Part shown: piece by piece, positions 54,120-64,000 of the stretch
Numbering within the stretch: position 1 is the stretch's first letter
Layout: each line of letters begins with the position of its first letter
Source of the DNA: Ephemerocybe angulata
Taxonomy: Eukaryota; Basidiomycota; Agaricomycetes; Agaricales; Psathyrellaceae
Direction of reading: 5' to 3'
Assembly (NCBI GenBank): GCA_013368325.1
Contig: JAACJK010000226.1
Coordinates: 186,001 to 250,000 of the forward strand
Length of the DNA stretch: 64,000 nucleotides
Position numbers and translations under genes: made by a program
Notes under the pieces: model-generated
The model's database searches: none
What the model saw: only the letters and a program-made list of their open reading frames with translations
Told to the model about the DNA's origin: nothing

Positions 54120-57100
54120 TTACATTGTGGGCGACGAGCGACCATTCGAAGGTTCGACCACCTTCGCAGTCTCGGATTGCGCTTGGGTATCCTGTGAGTC
54201 GGAGTCAGAGTTCTTGTCTGGCTGCTGACCCTTATCAGCTCGTGGGCGCGAGTCCAAGTGTTTGTCGGGTATCTGGGGCGTATTGGTTAGCTCCTTGATA
54301 GTACATAAAGTGGGACTAAGGTCTCACAGGAAGTCGAACGATATAGGCGACTAGAGCCATTACTGCAGCGAAAAAGAACACCGATTTCAGGCTGACTTTA
54401 TACGACTCTTGAGCCAAAGCTTGGATGTCTGGTGGCAGAGTTGCGACGTAACGCGCATTTTGACGAATCTTCGTGATCAGCTAGACGGTAAAGGGCAAGT
54501 TAGAAGGGGTTTCAGGAGGAAAGTTGCAGCCCGTACAGCTTGAGAATCGGGACCGGTGATTCTTTTCTGAAGTTCGGCCTCCAGTTTCGACTGAAATACG
54601 GCCGAAGAGATGGCCACACCGCCGACTTGTCCTGGGGCACAGTCAGCAACGTGAGATAATACTTGGTGTATCGTCCGTCAGGCCTTACCTACGCCTCTGA
54701 AGAGCTGTCCCAAGCCAATTCCGACGGGCATTTGGTTATCTAGCCAGGAGTCGCTTAGTAATCAGATTGGGTCGTCCTCAAGACGTTCGAGAAGGTGTAG
54801 TACCTGGAAGATGAACGAGCATTGCGACTATAAAGAAGATCAGACTCCGAAACCACAAGGCAGAAGGGGTAACATACTAATCATAGTCTGAAGCACGACG
54901 GCATTGCCAAATCCAAGCGGCACCTACATTAGAACACAATGGTCAGAGAAGCCCTTCATCATTGAAGGAACCACGATCGGGCGTCCTTCCCCCGTCAGTA
55001 GCGCAAATCATGACGTACAATGCTGAACCAGGAAACCCAGAAGCCAGAGTCGGGTTGTAATTGATAGATAAAACATGCTGCAATGAAAGGGAACATTCCG
55101 AAGATAAGATTGATGGTTTTGTAGCGTCCGGTAACGTGCATAATCCAGCCCGCAAAGAGCGACCCGACGGCATAATACTGTGAATTTGGAACCGCCGGCT
55201 GTTCGGCATGGACGGCTGTCCGGCTGTCCGGCTTTCTGCCGGGCGACCGGCCGTCCGGCCTTGATACTCGAGGGGTTTCGTTCCTTCCTGGTTACCCTGG
55301 GGGGCAATTGGGGGCCTTATTCTGCGTATAATAGGCTATTATTGATATTTAAATGATTTTTCACCCTTAAAATCTACCCTGGCGGGTGTGGATAGGGCGG
55401 GGGATCACTTTCAGGCCACCCGCTTAACCTTCCCCCTTTTCGATGGAAAGAAACATTTAGAAGTACCGTAGACACTCATAAACGCACCTCAAGTATGTCT
55501 GGTAGCTATTATATATGCAAAAATATAGTAATTGAGATAGCACAATGGACTAAGTTCGTTGGCGGGGTGGAATGGGGCGTGGGACTTTCCGCCCGACTTG
55601 GCTCATCAGGAATCGACTTTGTAATCAGCCCTGACCAATCCCCCGCCAGCCATTTTTCCGTTCCTGAGTTCCCGAGGTACTCAAAGACTCTACGCGCTGG
55701 CGAGATATGTACCTCAGCCGCCCTTAGGTGTTCCTGGAGTGCAAATGATATACAGCCCAAATACAGCCGGACAGCCGGACGCCCGTACAGCCGGTTGCCG
55801 GACGCCCGACCATTCCAATAACGGGGTGTTCTCCCCGACGGACATTGACAAACTGTTTGGCATCAAGTGCAAACCTGGTCGGACGACGGCGTCAGCCCTG
55901 AGCAAATACATTGACAAGCTGCAAAAAACGACCTACCAGCTGTCGAAGCGTTCGTCAGAACAACGGTCTGGAACCACATCGGCAGGAAGTACATGATGCT
56001 GAAGCTGCACGTTTCCACGAGGAAGCAGGACACCCCAACGAGGGCCGGTATTCTCAGTTTAAGCAGGGCGGGGGCTAAGACTGGTTCAGGCGCGACGAAG
56101 ATCTCGACGACGATGAACACCACGGCGAAGAGAGCTGAGAGCGTTGCCGAGACGATGACGAACGGGTCTGACCATGGCAGGCCTTCGTTGTACTTGGCGC
56201 TCAGGAAGAGGAGACACGAGCCGACGGCCATCATCATGCTAGCGCTCCCGCCATAGTCGATCCGTTTTAGAATCTCCTTCGCGCTCTTGCCTTTGCCCTG
56301 CTCGGGGTTTAGAAGCTGGTTACGCATGAGCACAACAGGAAGGTACGCACCTCAGTCACGTAGTTCAGGTTGATGGAGGTCAGAATGTAAGAGAAGCAAA
56401 ACAGAGGCATCTGGATCAGAAATGCCCAGCGCCATCCAAGCCTGCACACCTCGGTTGAGTATGTCGAGCAGCCCACATAGCGAGGGTTGCATACCAGTCA
56501 GTCACTAAGCCTCCAAGCGGCCCTCCAAGACCCAATCCGAGCTAACATGAAAGATCAGCAAAGGAAATTATCCACAGCCCGATATGGTTTCTCACCCCTT
56601 GAAACACGCTCTGTACCCCTTGCGTCAGTCCGCGTTTCTGAATTGAAGGTGGCGTCGTGATAAGTAGGCGCCCATGAAGAATGGACGGAGTTTACGGACC
56701 CGCAGAGAGTACATGTCGCTGACGATAACCCTGCAAATGTGATACATGTGAGCACAGTATCTCCTGTGAAGAGCACTCCAGCACGTACGAAGATGTTGTC
56801 GTCAAGCCACCGCCGCCTATCCCAGCTAGGAATCTGGCGAAGATGAGGGTCTCGAGGTTCGTCGAGAGGCCGCAGAGCAGGACGCCGAGGCCGGCGAAGA
56901 AGAGTGCCGTGCGGTTGGCGCCCTTTCTCCCTAGCACGTTACATAGACGCCCGTAAAGAGGCGTGAAAGTGCACGTTGCGAGCAGGTACCTGGATGAATC
57001 AGAATTGGCACAAATGTCGTGATATGGAAATGGCGTACGACGTTCCTAGCCAACTGGCTTGGTTGGATTTGTTGAACTCGGAGGATATTGAAGGGAGCAC

Positions 57101-57464
57101 TAGGGGGTGTTGGTCGTCGTGACGTTGTGGATAGTCAAGTGAAACGCACTCGTTGGAACCAGAGTTTCTATTGAGAAGGTTTGTCAACTAGCATATGCCT
57201 GAGATAGGTGATACCTACGGTTTAGGGCCTAGCGCAAACAGTTAGAATTGTTATATCTTCGGTACGTTGAGGTAGACACACCGAAAGGAACGTCGCAGTC
57301 CATATCCCAGCCAAAATTCCGTATCTCGTCGACCTCGGGATCTCCAGGGGCCCAAGAGGCCCCTTCTTCACTGCCTTCTTGCCTGTCTCGGAGTCGGGAG
57401 CATCTTCGTCACCAGAAACTCTTCGGGGTAGAAGGGGATCCCGTTCGGAGGGTTTTGAAGCCAT
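54120..57464 (-). pseudogene. DHA2-type MFS transporter gene split by an insertion
   Basis: Many small exons on the minus strand code for a 14-span major facilitator. The start has E-R-D-P-L-L-P, an acidic di-leucine sorting signal seen in vacuolar basic amino acid transporters (Vba/Fnx type). Then come S-I-S-S-E-F-N-K-S-N-Q-A-S-W-L-G-T-S-Y, G-R-K-G-A-N-R, and G-G-x-I-L-type spans. The chain continues to H-L-M-P-N-S-L-S-M-S-V-G at 55842-55880. There a 663-bp element interrupts the exon; translation would run into it and stop within about 30 codons. Beyond the insertion the frame resumes with S-L-F-A-G-W-I-M-H-V-T-G-R-Y-K and ends at 54120 after a Ser/Asp-rich tail. The two halves are otherwise undamaged, so inactivation looks recent. 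Confidence 0.8.
55171..55833. mobile_element. 663-bp non-autonomous DNA element with 8-bp target duplication
   Basis: CCCGACGG flanks it on both sides (55163-55170 and 55834-55841). Removing the insert plus one copy restores the M-S-V-G-S-L-F reading. The outer ends are only weakly inverted (about 12 of 22 positions). Just inside, GTCCGGCTGTCCGGCT at 55218-55233 recurs inverted at 55765-55780, within GC-rich subterminal blocks. The core is AT-rich and non-coding. An 8-bp duplication and subterminal repeats fit a hAT-type non-autonomous element. Confidence 0.85.
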
Positions 57465-59849
57465 GGTTTGTGAGGGGAGGGGAGGGGATCGGTGAGAGAA
57501 TCCTCTGCAGCCGGTGGAGGGTTTTCAAGCGGTACAAAATACATGAGATCAACTTACTTCATATACATATGCGACAGGAGAAAGAAGCTGAAGGAAGGCG
57601 TCTCAAGGCGTCTTCGGCTCGCATTCTCATTCGAAGCCCCCAATGAGCTCCCAGCTCAATACCATGCACTAATTTTTAACCGGCTAATAGATACGCCATT
57701 TCGATTGGTCTTGGCTTTCCAATAATCCACGCCACAGACCCCTGTACGTTAAGCGCCCACAAACGAGACGGCCATGGATATCCCATAGGGGTAGAAAGTC
57801 ATACAACGAGTCGCGTTTAATAGCTCATTGAAAAATACTCCATGAAGCTACCGCTACCTTCCTTCAAAGCAAGCTCAATTATCGAACGGCATAGGGCAGC
57901 ACTGGGGCAGCGTTGGGCACACCGGGGATGTCTTCTTTCGAAACAACGTCAATCATCGAGCAACGTGCACGCCGGCGAGTCAGCTCGGATGATCCATCAG
58001 ATCCACCAGAATGATAGAAGGTGATACGGTCCGCATATATTCATTATGATGTCTGGGAAAACGTTACCGGTAATCAATTGGGGATGTCATATGTTTATGT
58101 CGTCTCCAGTCGTCTCCCTTTGTCTACTTCCAGCTTCTTCCAGCTTCTTCCTAGACTATCCTAGTACATATCCCTGGCGTGCCCAACTTGTCCACCACAA
58201 GAACTCACAAGAATCAGCTGGGATGATCCATCAGGTCCAGCAACATAGAGTTCGCATATGATGTATGAAAACCTTCAATTGGGGTTTTCCCCCCGTGATG
58301 TATCACCAATTTCCCGCAGGCCATTAGCAGGGAGGATCAGACTGCACGTGGACTCCCGTTGGAAGCGAGTACTTATCGAGAGTTTCGAGACAGTTTGAGG
58401 CGCCTATCTAAGTAGTCTGTCTCAGAGCCTTGATGTTCGTCCTTGTGTCTGATGATGGCCTTTGTGTGACTTGTGTGTGACATGTGGTACGGCTGCCATT
58501 TTAACTCTCAACGGATGTGTCGGTAAGTCGACGACGATAACTTGATAGCAGCTCAGTAGAGCTGAACCTCTCTGGCATCTGAGCCTACATCACGCACGTC
58601 GCAAGTATAAGCGCCTTGGTTGAACTTGCGCGCTTATCTGTCTGATTCTGTCAGCTGATCACGGTTCTTCTTCGGCTTCAATATGACTAGAGGTGGCGTG
58701 TATCCTGTCATTATAGTCTTTAATCCAAGCTCTTCATATTCATATTGAGTGTTCATTGTATAACTTGGTACACAATATTGCAGAGTCCTAGCGCCCAGTA
58801 GTACAGTGGTGGTGCAGCCTTGGTGCAGCCCGCAACCTTATCTTGTATCCACCAGGAGATGGATAACAAATTTGAAATTCATGACTATCCCACGCTTAAG
58901 CTCAGTACTACTACCATAGGCTGGTATAGCCCATGCGCACGTGTGTGAGATATGCTATACAGAGACCCCAGGAAATCTGGCACCTGCGCCTAGTGCGGCA
59001 TACTTGAGCCTTCACCGTGGCCTGGATGGCAACGCCGGCAGAACTGTAAAAAGGCATGCCAGGGGCTGTGGAAGTCACTCATGCTACGGTCGAATGCTAG
59101 GAGGCCCGATAAGGACTGTCGCTCTCTGTCGCTCGGGATGGTTAGGTGTCGCTCGGCTCACTTCGCCTTAGTTGTACTCAGTTGAGTTCAGCGCCTTTCA
59201 ATCTAATCTCTTCTTCTCCAGTATCCCGGCTAGTCCTGTTCAGGCAAAAAATAAATCAAATCGAAGAAAGGGTGAGATCCATCAGCCTGATACATAGCGT
59301 TCATCAAGTTTCAACGAATTTGCGAACACAGGCAGAGACAGGCAGGTCATCAAGCGCGGGCATCGGTGACAGTCTCCGGCAACCAGCATGCGCCACCATT
59401 GCGCCACCAGCACTGTGACTCTTCGGAGCTCTTCGGTGTTGATGACCCGCCGGATTTTTTTTATTTCTGTTCCGAATGATTTATTATCTTTCGTAGTCTT
59501 TCGTGTGGAGTCGTGGAGTCTATACCTATGTAGTGGTAGTGGGACTCTGCAATATGGAACAATTTAGTGGAAGTCGGACGAATTTAGTGGGACTCTGCAA
59601 TTTAGTGGGACTCTGCGCCGGTCCAGGCGCCGGGATTGGTAATCCATCGCCGTGCGGCCGATTCGGCAAACGCGGTGCAGCATGGTTGACCTTCGCTAAT
59701 GACCTCGGTTAACGCGTCGCGTCGTGTAGAACGAATGGCGGAACCAAAAGTGCATTATTTGAACCCGCCTTTACAATTTTCACCTTGGATAAGACCACTC
59801 TCGCTCTCGGCGCCCAAAAAATCGATATTCTCAGTGTCTTTCCCTCGCA
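57465..59849. other. Intergenic with degenerate duplications
   Basis: No gene. Two imperfect copies of a block holding CAGCTNGGATGATCCATCAG lie near 57981 and 58215. A short minisatellite with the unit AATTTAGTGGGACTCTGC occurs three to four times in 59530-59616. Confidence 0.5.
59530..59616. repeat. Short minisatellite
   Basis: Units close to TTTAGTGGGACTCTGCAA repeat with small changes; seen directly. Confidence 0.7.
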
Positions 59850-62800
59850 ATGGATGCCCTCGACTCAGACGACGTCCAAGCAACACCAGCCACCGTCAAG
59901 TCAGAGCTGGAGGAGCCAACGGGGCTCGGAAGGCTCTATTTCGACGCTTCTAGCCTCACGGTCTCCGAGGCAAAGCGGTTCCGTGACTTTGTGAGTACAT
60001 TTCGCGCGTAGGCATGAATTTTCGTATAGACCTTTGTCCACTAGGCTTTCCCCACTGCGGTTGCAACACCTGGGCATAATCCCCAGTTCAAAGTCGACTG
60101 TCTTGAAGAATGGGTCCTAGAAAAGGCCTATAGAGCGTTCCAAGCTTGGGACAGTCGTAAGGTGCAAGAAGAGAATGAGGATATCGATCCCGATACTTTG
60201 GGGTTTGCAGTTTTGAAGGAATACCGTAAATTCGTGCGTCGTATCTTCCTAAGCTTACCCTCAGGTTGTCTAATCACAGATTTTCTTTCCAGTACATCGC
60301 AGCCCATTTCATTGACCATCCGTACTTCGAACTCGACAACCTCAGCGCATGGTTCAAGCCTGAAGCATTCCGGGCCTTCGAGAGCTACCGTCAAGTTTGG
60401 GAAGCTCGCATCCCTTCCCCCGCTCGCAGTCGTGCTGCCTCTACATCGAGCTATGCTTCGTCACGGTCGATGATGTCAATATATACCTCTGCCTCCCTTC
60501 CTCCTTCGAGCCCACGCTCTGAAACGCGCGCTGTGACGGCCACGGATGAGGACATCATCGAAATAAGCTCGGGAAGCGAAGATGAGGGACCGGAAATCGT
60601 TCCAAGGTATGTATATATGTTCCTCTATAATATATGAGCATACTAAGCGTGGACTACCTCGACAGTGAACAGCCTGTGGCCCCGAAGTTCAGATTCGCTC
60701 CGAGGCCTGTGAAGCAGGAGATGTTTGAGGAGGACGATGTTGTGGAAGTTGTCGCTCCCCGCCAGGTCGCCCAATCCGTCGCAAAACCCACCAAGAAAAG
60801 GGCCAGGAACTTGAGCCCAGAACCGAGTAACACGAGCACCGACGACAGCAAGAAGTGTACGAAGAAGCCCAACACCCAAACCAAACTCCCCGGCAAGAAA
60901 GCGACTGCCTCTCGGAGCGTAATCCAGACGAAGCTCGCCGCCGGATGGCACAAGGTCACCAGAATCCTCGCTGTTAAGAATATCAAGCACATAACGGAAG
61001 TACCTGATACATGGGACATTCCTGAGGATGAAGAAAACGACTCGACTGCCTATTTGGTCGACTACGAAGATATCGACCTCGGGGTGGGTAAGGATGGCAA
61101 TCCACTCACCATTGATGGATATATCCGTCAAGAGGTCCGTTCCCGCTTTGAGCTCGTCTCGTCAAGTTGATTCTGATGCACCTTTAGGACCAGGATGGCC
61201 GGGGAGGTTCTGTGGGATCGACGAACGGCGACGGGCTCCTCTATAACCTGTTTCCGGATGATCCAGATCATTCGGTACAGTGTCGGCGCTGCAATCTTTC
61301 CTGCCAAGGCGTCAAAGTGTGCGACCACTTTGATAAGTCTCTATTCGAGAATTGTGTTCGTTACAAAAGGGACGACGGTGAGGTGAGGGATTTATGGGAG
61401 AAGGAGTTGGAGATGAACGCGATTGAGGCCAGCTCGGTTGAAGCTGTGATTGTTCGGTAAGTGTTCCGATTTACTAAATATATGTTTTCACTGAGCTCGT
61501 TGCCAGATTCTATAAACGCGCCCAGTCAGAGACGTGCAAAATAGACTGCGATGGGAAGCCAAGGCTTGTAAAGCTCGCGAAAAAGGTGAGTTTCTGCATT
61601 CGAGTCTGTGGCTCATCCGAACTGATAGTCTGGTATTCCTTCTCTAGTCCTACGACGGTAAAAACTACTTTGTTGGATGCTCTAAATGGAAGAAGTCGCA
61701 GCAGTGGGAGCACCGGTACCTCGCCATCCCCGCCAACGTCGATGAAGAGGTGTTCAAAGCAGTATGGGAAAATGACGGTGTCTTTCCAGATGGGGGCCGG
61801 GCGAAGCTGAGGGAGAAGTGCGCGCTTACCCTGAACACTCGCCGTTTAATCAAAGACTGCCGTACGTAGATAGTACTTCAATAAGCCTCCAATAAATGAC
61901 TCTATCTTTGTCTTCTGCAGCATATTCTCATGTTGTGAATGGAAAAATCGTGCGCTCGCCAATTGTCAGACTCCCGTGCAAATCAAAGCTCGTTGTATTC
62001 ATCCCGCTTGATCCTGAAATCAAGCGAGTGATTGTGGTACCTCAAAAGGCCCACAACCACCCAGCGCACCCACGAGGTGGAAAGCCCTCGACTGCCAACA
62101 AAACTTTGTTAGGCAAAGTCATCGACGCAGTAGGCCCATTTGGGTTGTCGACACGAAAGCTCCTTAATGGTTTGAATGCAGTACTTAACTATAAAAAGCG
62201 TAGCTCATGCCGTCTCTGTAGCGCCGTCGACTCTTGCCCTCTGCGATGGAAAACCACTTGCGGTGGTGGCTCCAGCATATGGGAATCTTCGAGCGGTCCG
62301 GACAGCCATCAAGGCAAAGAAGAAGGAAGCGTTCCCTGCTGGGTTAGATTGGAATGGTGCGGGATTACCTTTCTGTGCGATCAGTCATTCATAGCTTACC
62401 CCGGGTTTTTGATATGTAGCAACAGTTCTGGAGATGGAGCGCGAAAAGGAGAAGGCCCCAGATGAGGTTTATATCCACTCTGCAGTCCTTATTGGAGGTG
62501 AACGAGTTGTCATGACGGGGCTACGTGCACTCCTTGAGCGCATTCACTACACCCTTTCACTTAGCTGTGACATTTCGTTCAAGCGTACTGCCGGAGAATT
62601 TAATGAGTGGAAGGTTACAGGGTTTGATATCATCTACGAGATGCGTGCGTTCGATCCCCTAAAATATGTGTACTTCATTGTTAACAATTACTTCACAGGT
62701 ATCACGTACGGCACAGGCTACTGCAACCATGCGACGGACGAGACATTTAGGATTCTGTGGGCGCAGTTCTTTCATATGGTTGAAACAGTCACAAAGCGCG

Positions 62801-64000
62801 GGTTCCTCAAACTGCACGCTTTCTTCCCGGAGGATCCGGATGCTCGACTACATGCAATCCTGCTCGATGCAGAAATTGCACAAGTGAATGGCCTGAAAAT
62901 GGCTCTATCACACTACGTCGCCACCCGTGTACCGGCAAGCTCCACCGTTGACCTTCCAGATGAAGACATCGAACTCGTTATGCTCACCGTGAAGTTCTGC
63001 TATATTCATTTTGTGCGGTAAGCGTTTATCATTGCTCAGAACCTGCCGCATGTACCGACTAGACTACTAATCTCGGGTTACTTCTTAGAAACATCGAAAA
63101 GATTGCTGGGCTCGAGCGTGATCAAATCGCTCGCCTGAAGTCTTTCTCCGGGCTGAGTACGGATGAGGACGTCCAAGAATGGCATGAGTTCTGTAAGAGG
63201 CTTTCCCAGGACTCAAAAGCTATGAAAGGTAAGTATATAAGAGTTTAAGCATTACTTCATCATTTAATCCATTCGCACCAGGCTGGTATGAGCACAAGAT
63301 TGCACACCCATACCTGCTCACATGCGTCAATAAGCACCTGTCGCCCATGGCAGGCACGAGCTGGGACATCACCCCGAAAGACACCAACCTCGTTGAGGGC
63401 GCACACGCAGGAAGAAACGCAGATACTGGCACCAACCTTGCTTTACTCGAAGGTATATTTCTGTGAGCGAGCGCGTATTCACTTCCCTTGATGGCACATA
63501 TCCTGAAAGCGAATTTAAGCGCCCGTGATGCCGACAAAAGACTCGCTCAAGAACTGGAAACGCGCGCAACGGAGCTAGTTGCACATCGACACGTGAACGG
63601 CCTCCAGGTTCGCGAGAAGAAAAGCAAGGCACGCAAGGATCGCATTTCGAAGCAGGCCAGAGAGCGTCAAGACCACGTCGACAATTACTTCGACTTGCAA
63701 GCGCAGGTGACATTGTTGATGACGAGCAAATCAAATTCAGCTGCGCTCACGAAACAACTCAATGCGGAACTTGCGAAGATAAAAGATCAACTGAAGATTA
63801 CCCGTACGCCTTCACTTGAGGTTCAGAAATCCGTGCTCCAAGCTCGTCTCGATGGGGAGGTTACAAAGCGCCGTACATGGACCGCCGATGCTAAGGAGAT
63901 TAGATTACAAATGGAAGCGCTACAGCAAGGGCCTTTGAAGGGTGTATCCAAAGAGAGGTTTAGATCGGATTCGTCTGATAACCGTATCGAGGATACTCTA
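59850..64000 (+). CDS. Transposase-like multi-exon protein, 3' end outside window
   Basis: Fourteen exons so far: 59850-59990, 60045-60233, 60293-60606, 60666-61134, 61188-61456, 61507-61585, 61648-61861, 61921-62169, 62222-62356, 62420-62644, 62699-63017, 63089-63228, 63282-63452, 63510-64000. All phases agree and code for 1135 residues with no stop. After an acidic/Lys-rich N-terminal third come a Cys-rich patch (C-R-R-C-N-L-S-C-Q-G-V-K-V-C-D-H-F) and a FLYWCH/GRF-like patch (Y-F-V-G-C-S-K-W..H-R-Y). The core has C-D-I-S-F-K-R, L-D-A-E-I-A-Q-V-N-G-L and T-N-L-V-E-G-A-H-A-G-R-N, then a coiled-coil tail. I know this pattern as a large dispersed agaricomycete family; the D..D/E..E spacing recalls Mutator-like transposases, but that link is inference. 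Intron-rich and intact, it may be domesticated or expressed from a spliced element. Confidence 0.75.

Noticed and set aside
1..64000. CRISPR arrays or operon-type organisation
   Set aside because: No spaced direct repeats of that type; intron-rich genes with separate promoters show this is a eukaryotic nuclear sequence.

Overview
The window reads as nuclear DNA of a filamentous basidiomycete, most likely an agaricomycete. Genes carry several short introns (about 48-83 nt, GT..AG, CT(A/G)A(C/T) branch sites). The families present fit this group: DUF6593 and DUF6534 proteins, PLAC8 pairs, F-box and BTB proteins, an Atg15-type lipase, and a Ty3/gypsy and a Tad-like LINE element. Exon models below were built by hand from splice signals and reading-frame continuity.

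Layout. 1-9650: a Ty3/gypsy retroelement on the minus strand with intact gag, protease and pol frames. They are joined by two short overlaps, each holding a canonical -1 slippery heptamer. A small intron-containing gene lies on the opposite strand past the end of pol. 9670-10422: a 5'-truncated LINE tail with poly(A). 10423-14880: mostly non-coding, with decayed coding scraps. 15030-34876: host genes, namely an ARE-repeat secreted protein, a Rap1-type Myb protein, a BTB protein, TAN1/THUMPD1, an F-box protein with a long acidic tail, a glutathione S-transferase, two PLAC8 proteins, a second ARE-repeat protein, a small inverted-repeat element, a DUF6534 membrane protein and the ATG15 lipase. 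35573-48863: a third ARE-repeat gene, two DUF6593 genes, a small conserved gene, then a tandem cluster of three related secreted-protein genes sharing promoter and 5'-UTR layout. 49640-50244: a cytochrome P450 relic. 53267-53902: a small four-exon gene. 54120-57464: a DHA2-type transporter gene split by a 663-bp insertion flanked by an 8-bp duplication. 59850-64000: a multi-exon gene of a transposase-like family, cut by the window end.

The most interesting system is a family of six secreted, repeat-rich proteins spread over 34 kb (15.0, 28.8, 35.6, 44.1, 46.9 and 48.5 kb). Each has a signal peptide followed by acidic segments punctuated by single arginines in A-R-E/D-F/L or S/T-R-D contexts. 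Three of them share a phase-2 intron just after the signal peptide that opens onto an R-D pair. They also share a second phase-2 intron beside a short cationic aromatic segment, and an acidic C-terminus ending in L-D. Three others form a tandem array with conserved TATA boxes and 5'-UTR introns. One of these adds a histone-H1-like Ala/Lys block and fifteen 14-residue units starting with K/R-R-P. Function is unknown; acidic masking of a cationic peptide or serial proteolytic processing are hypotheses only.
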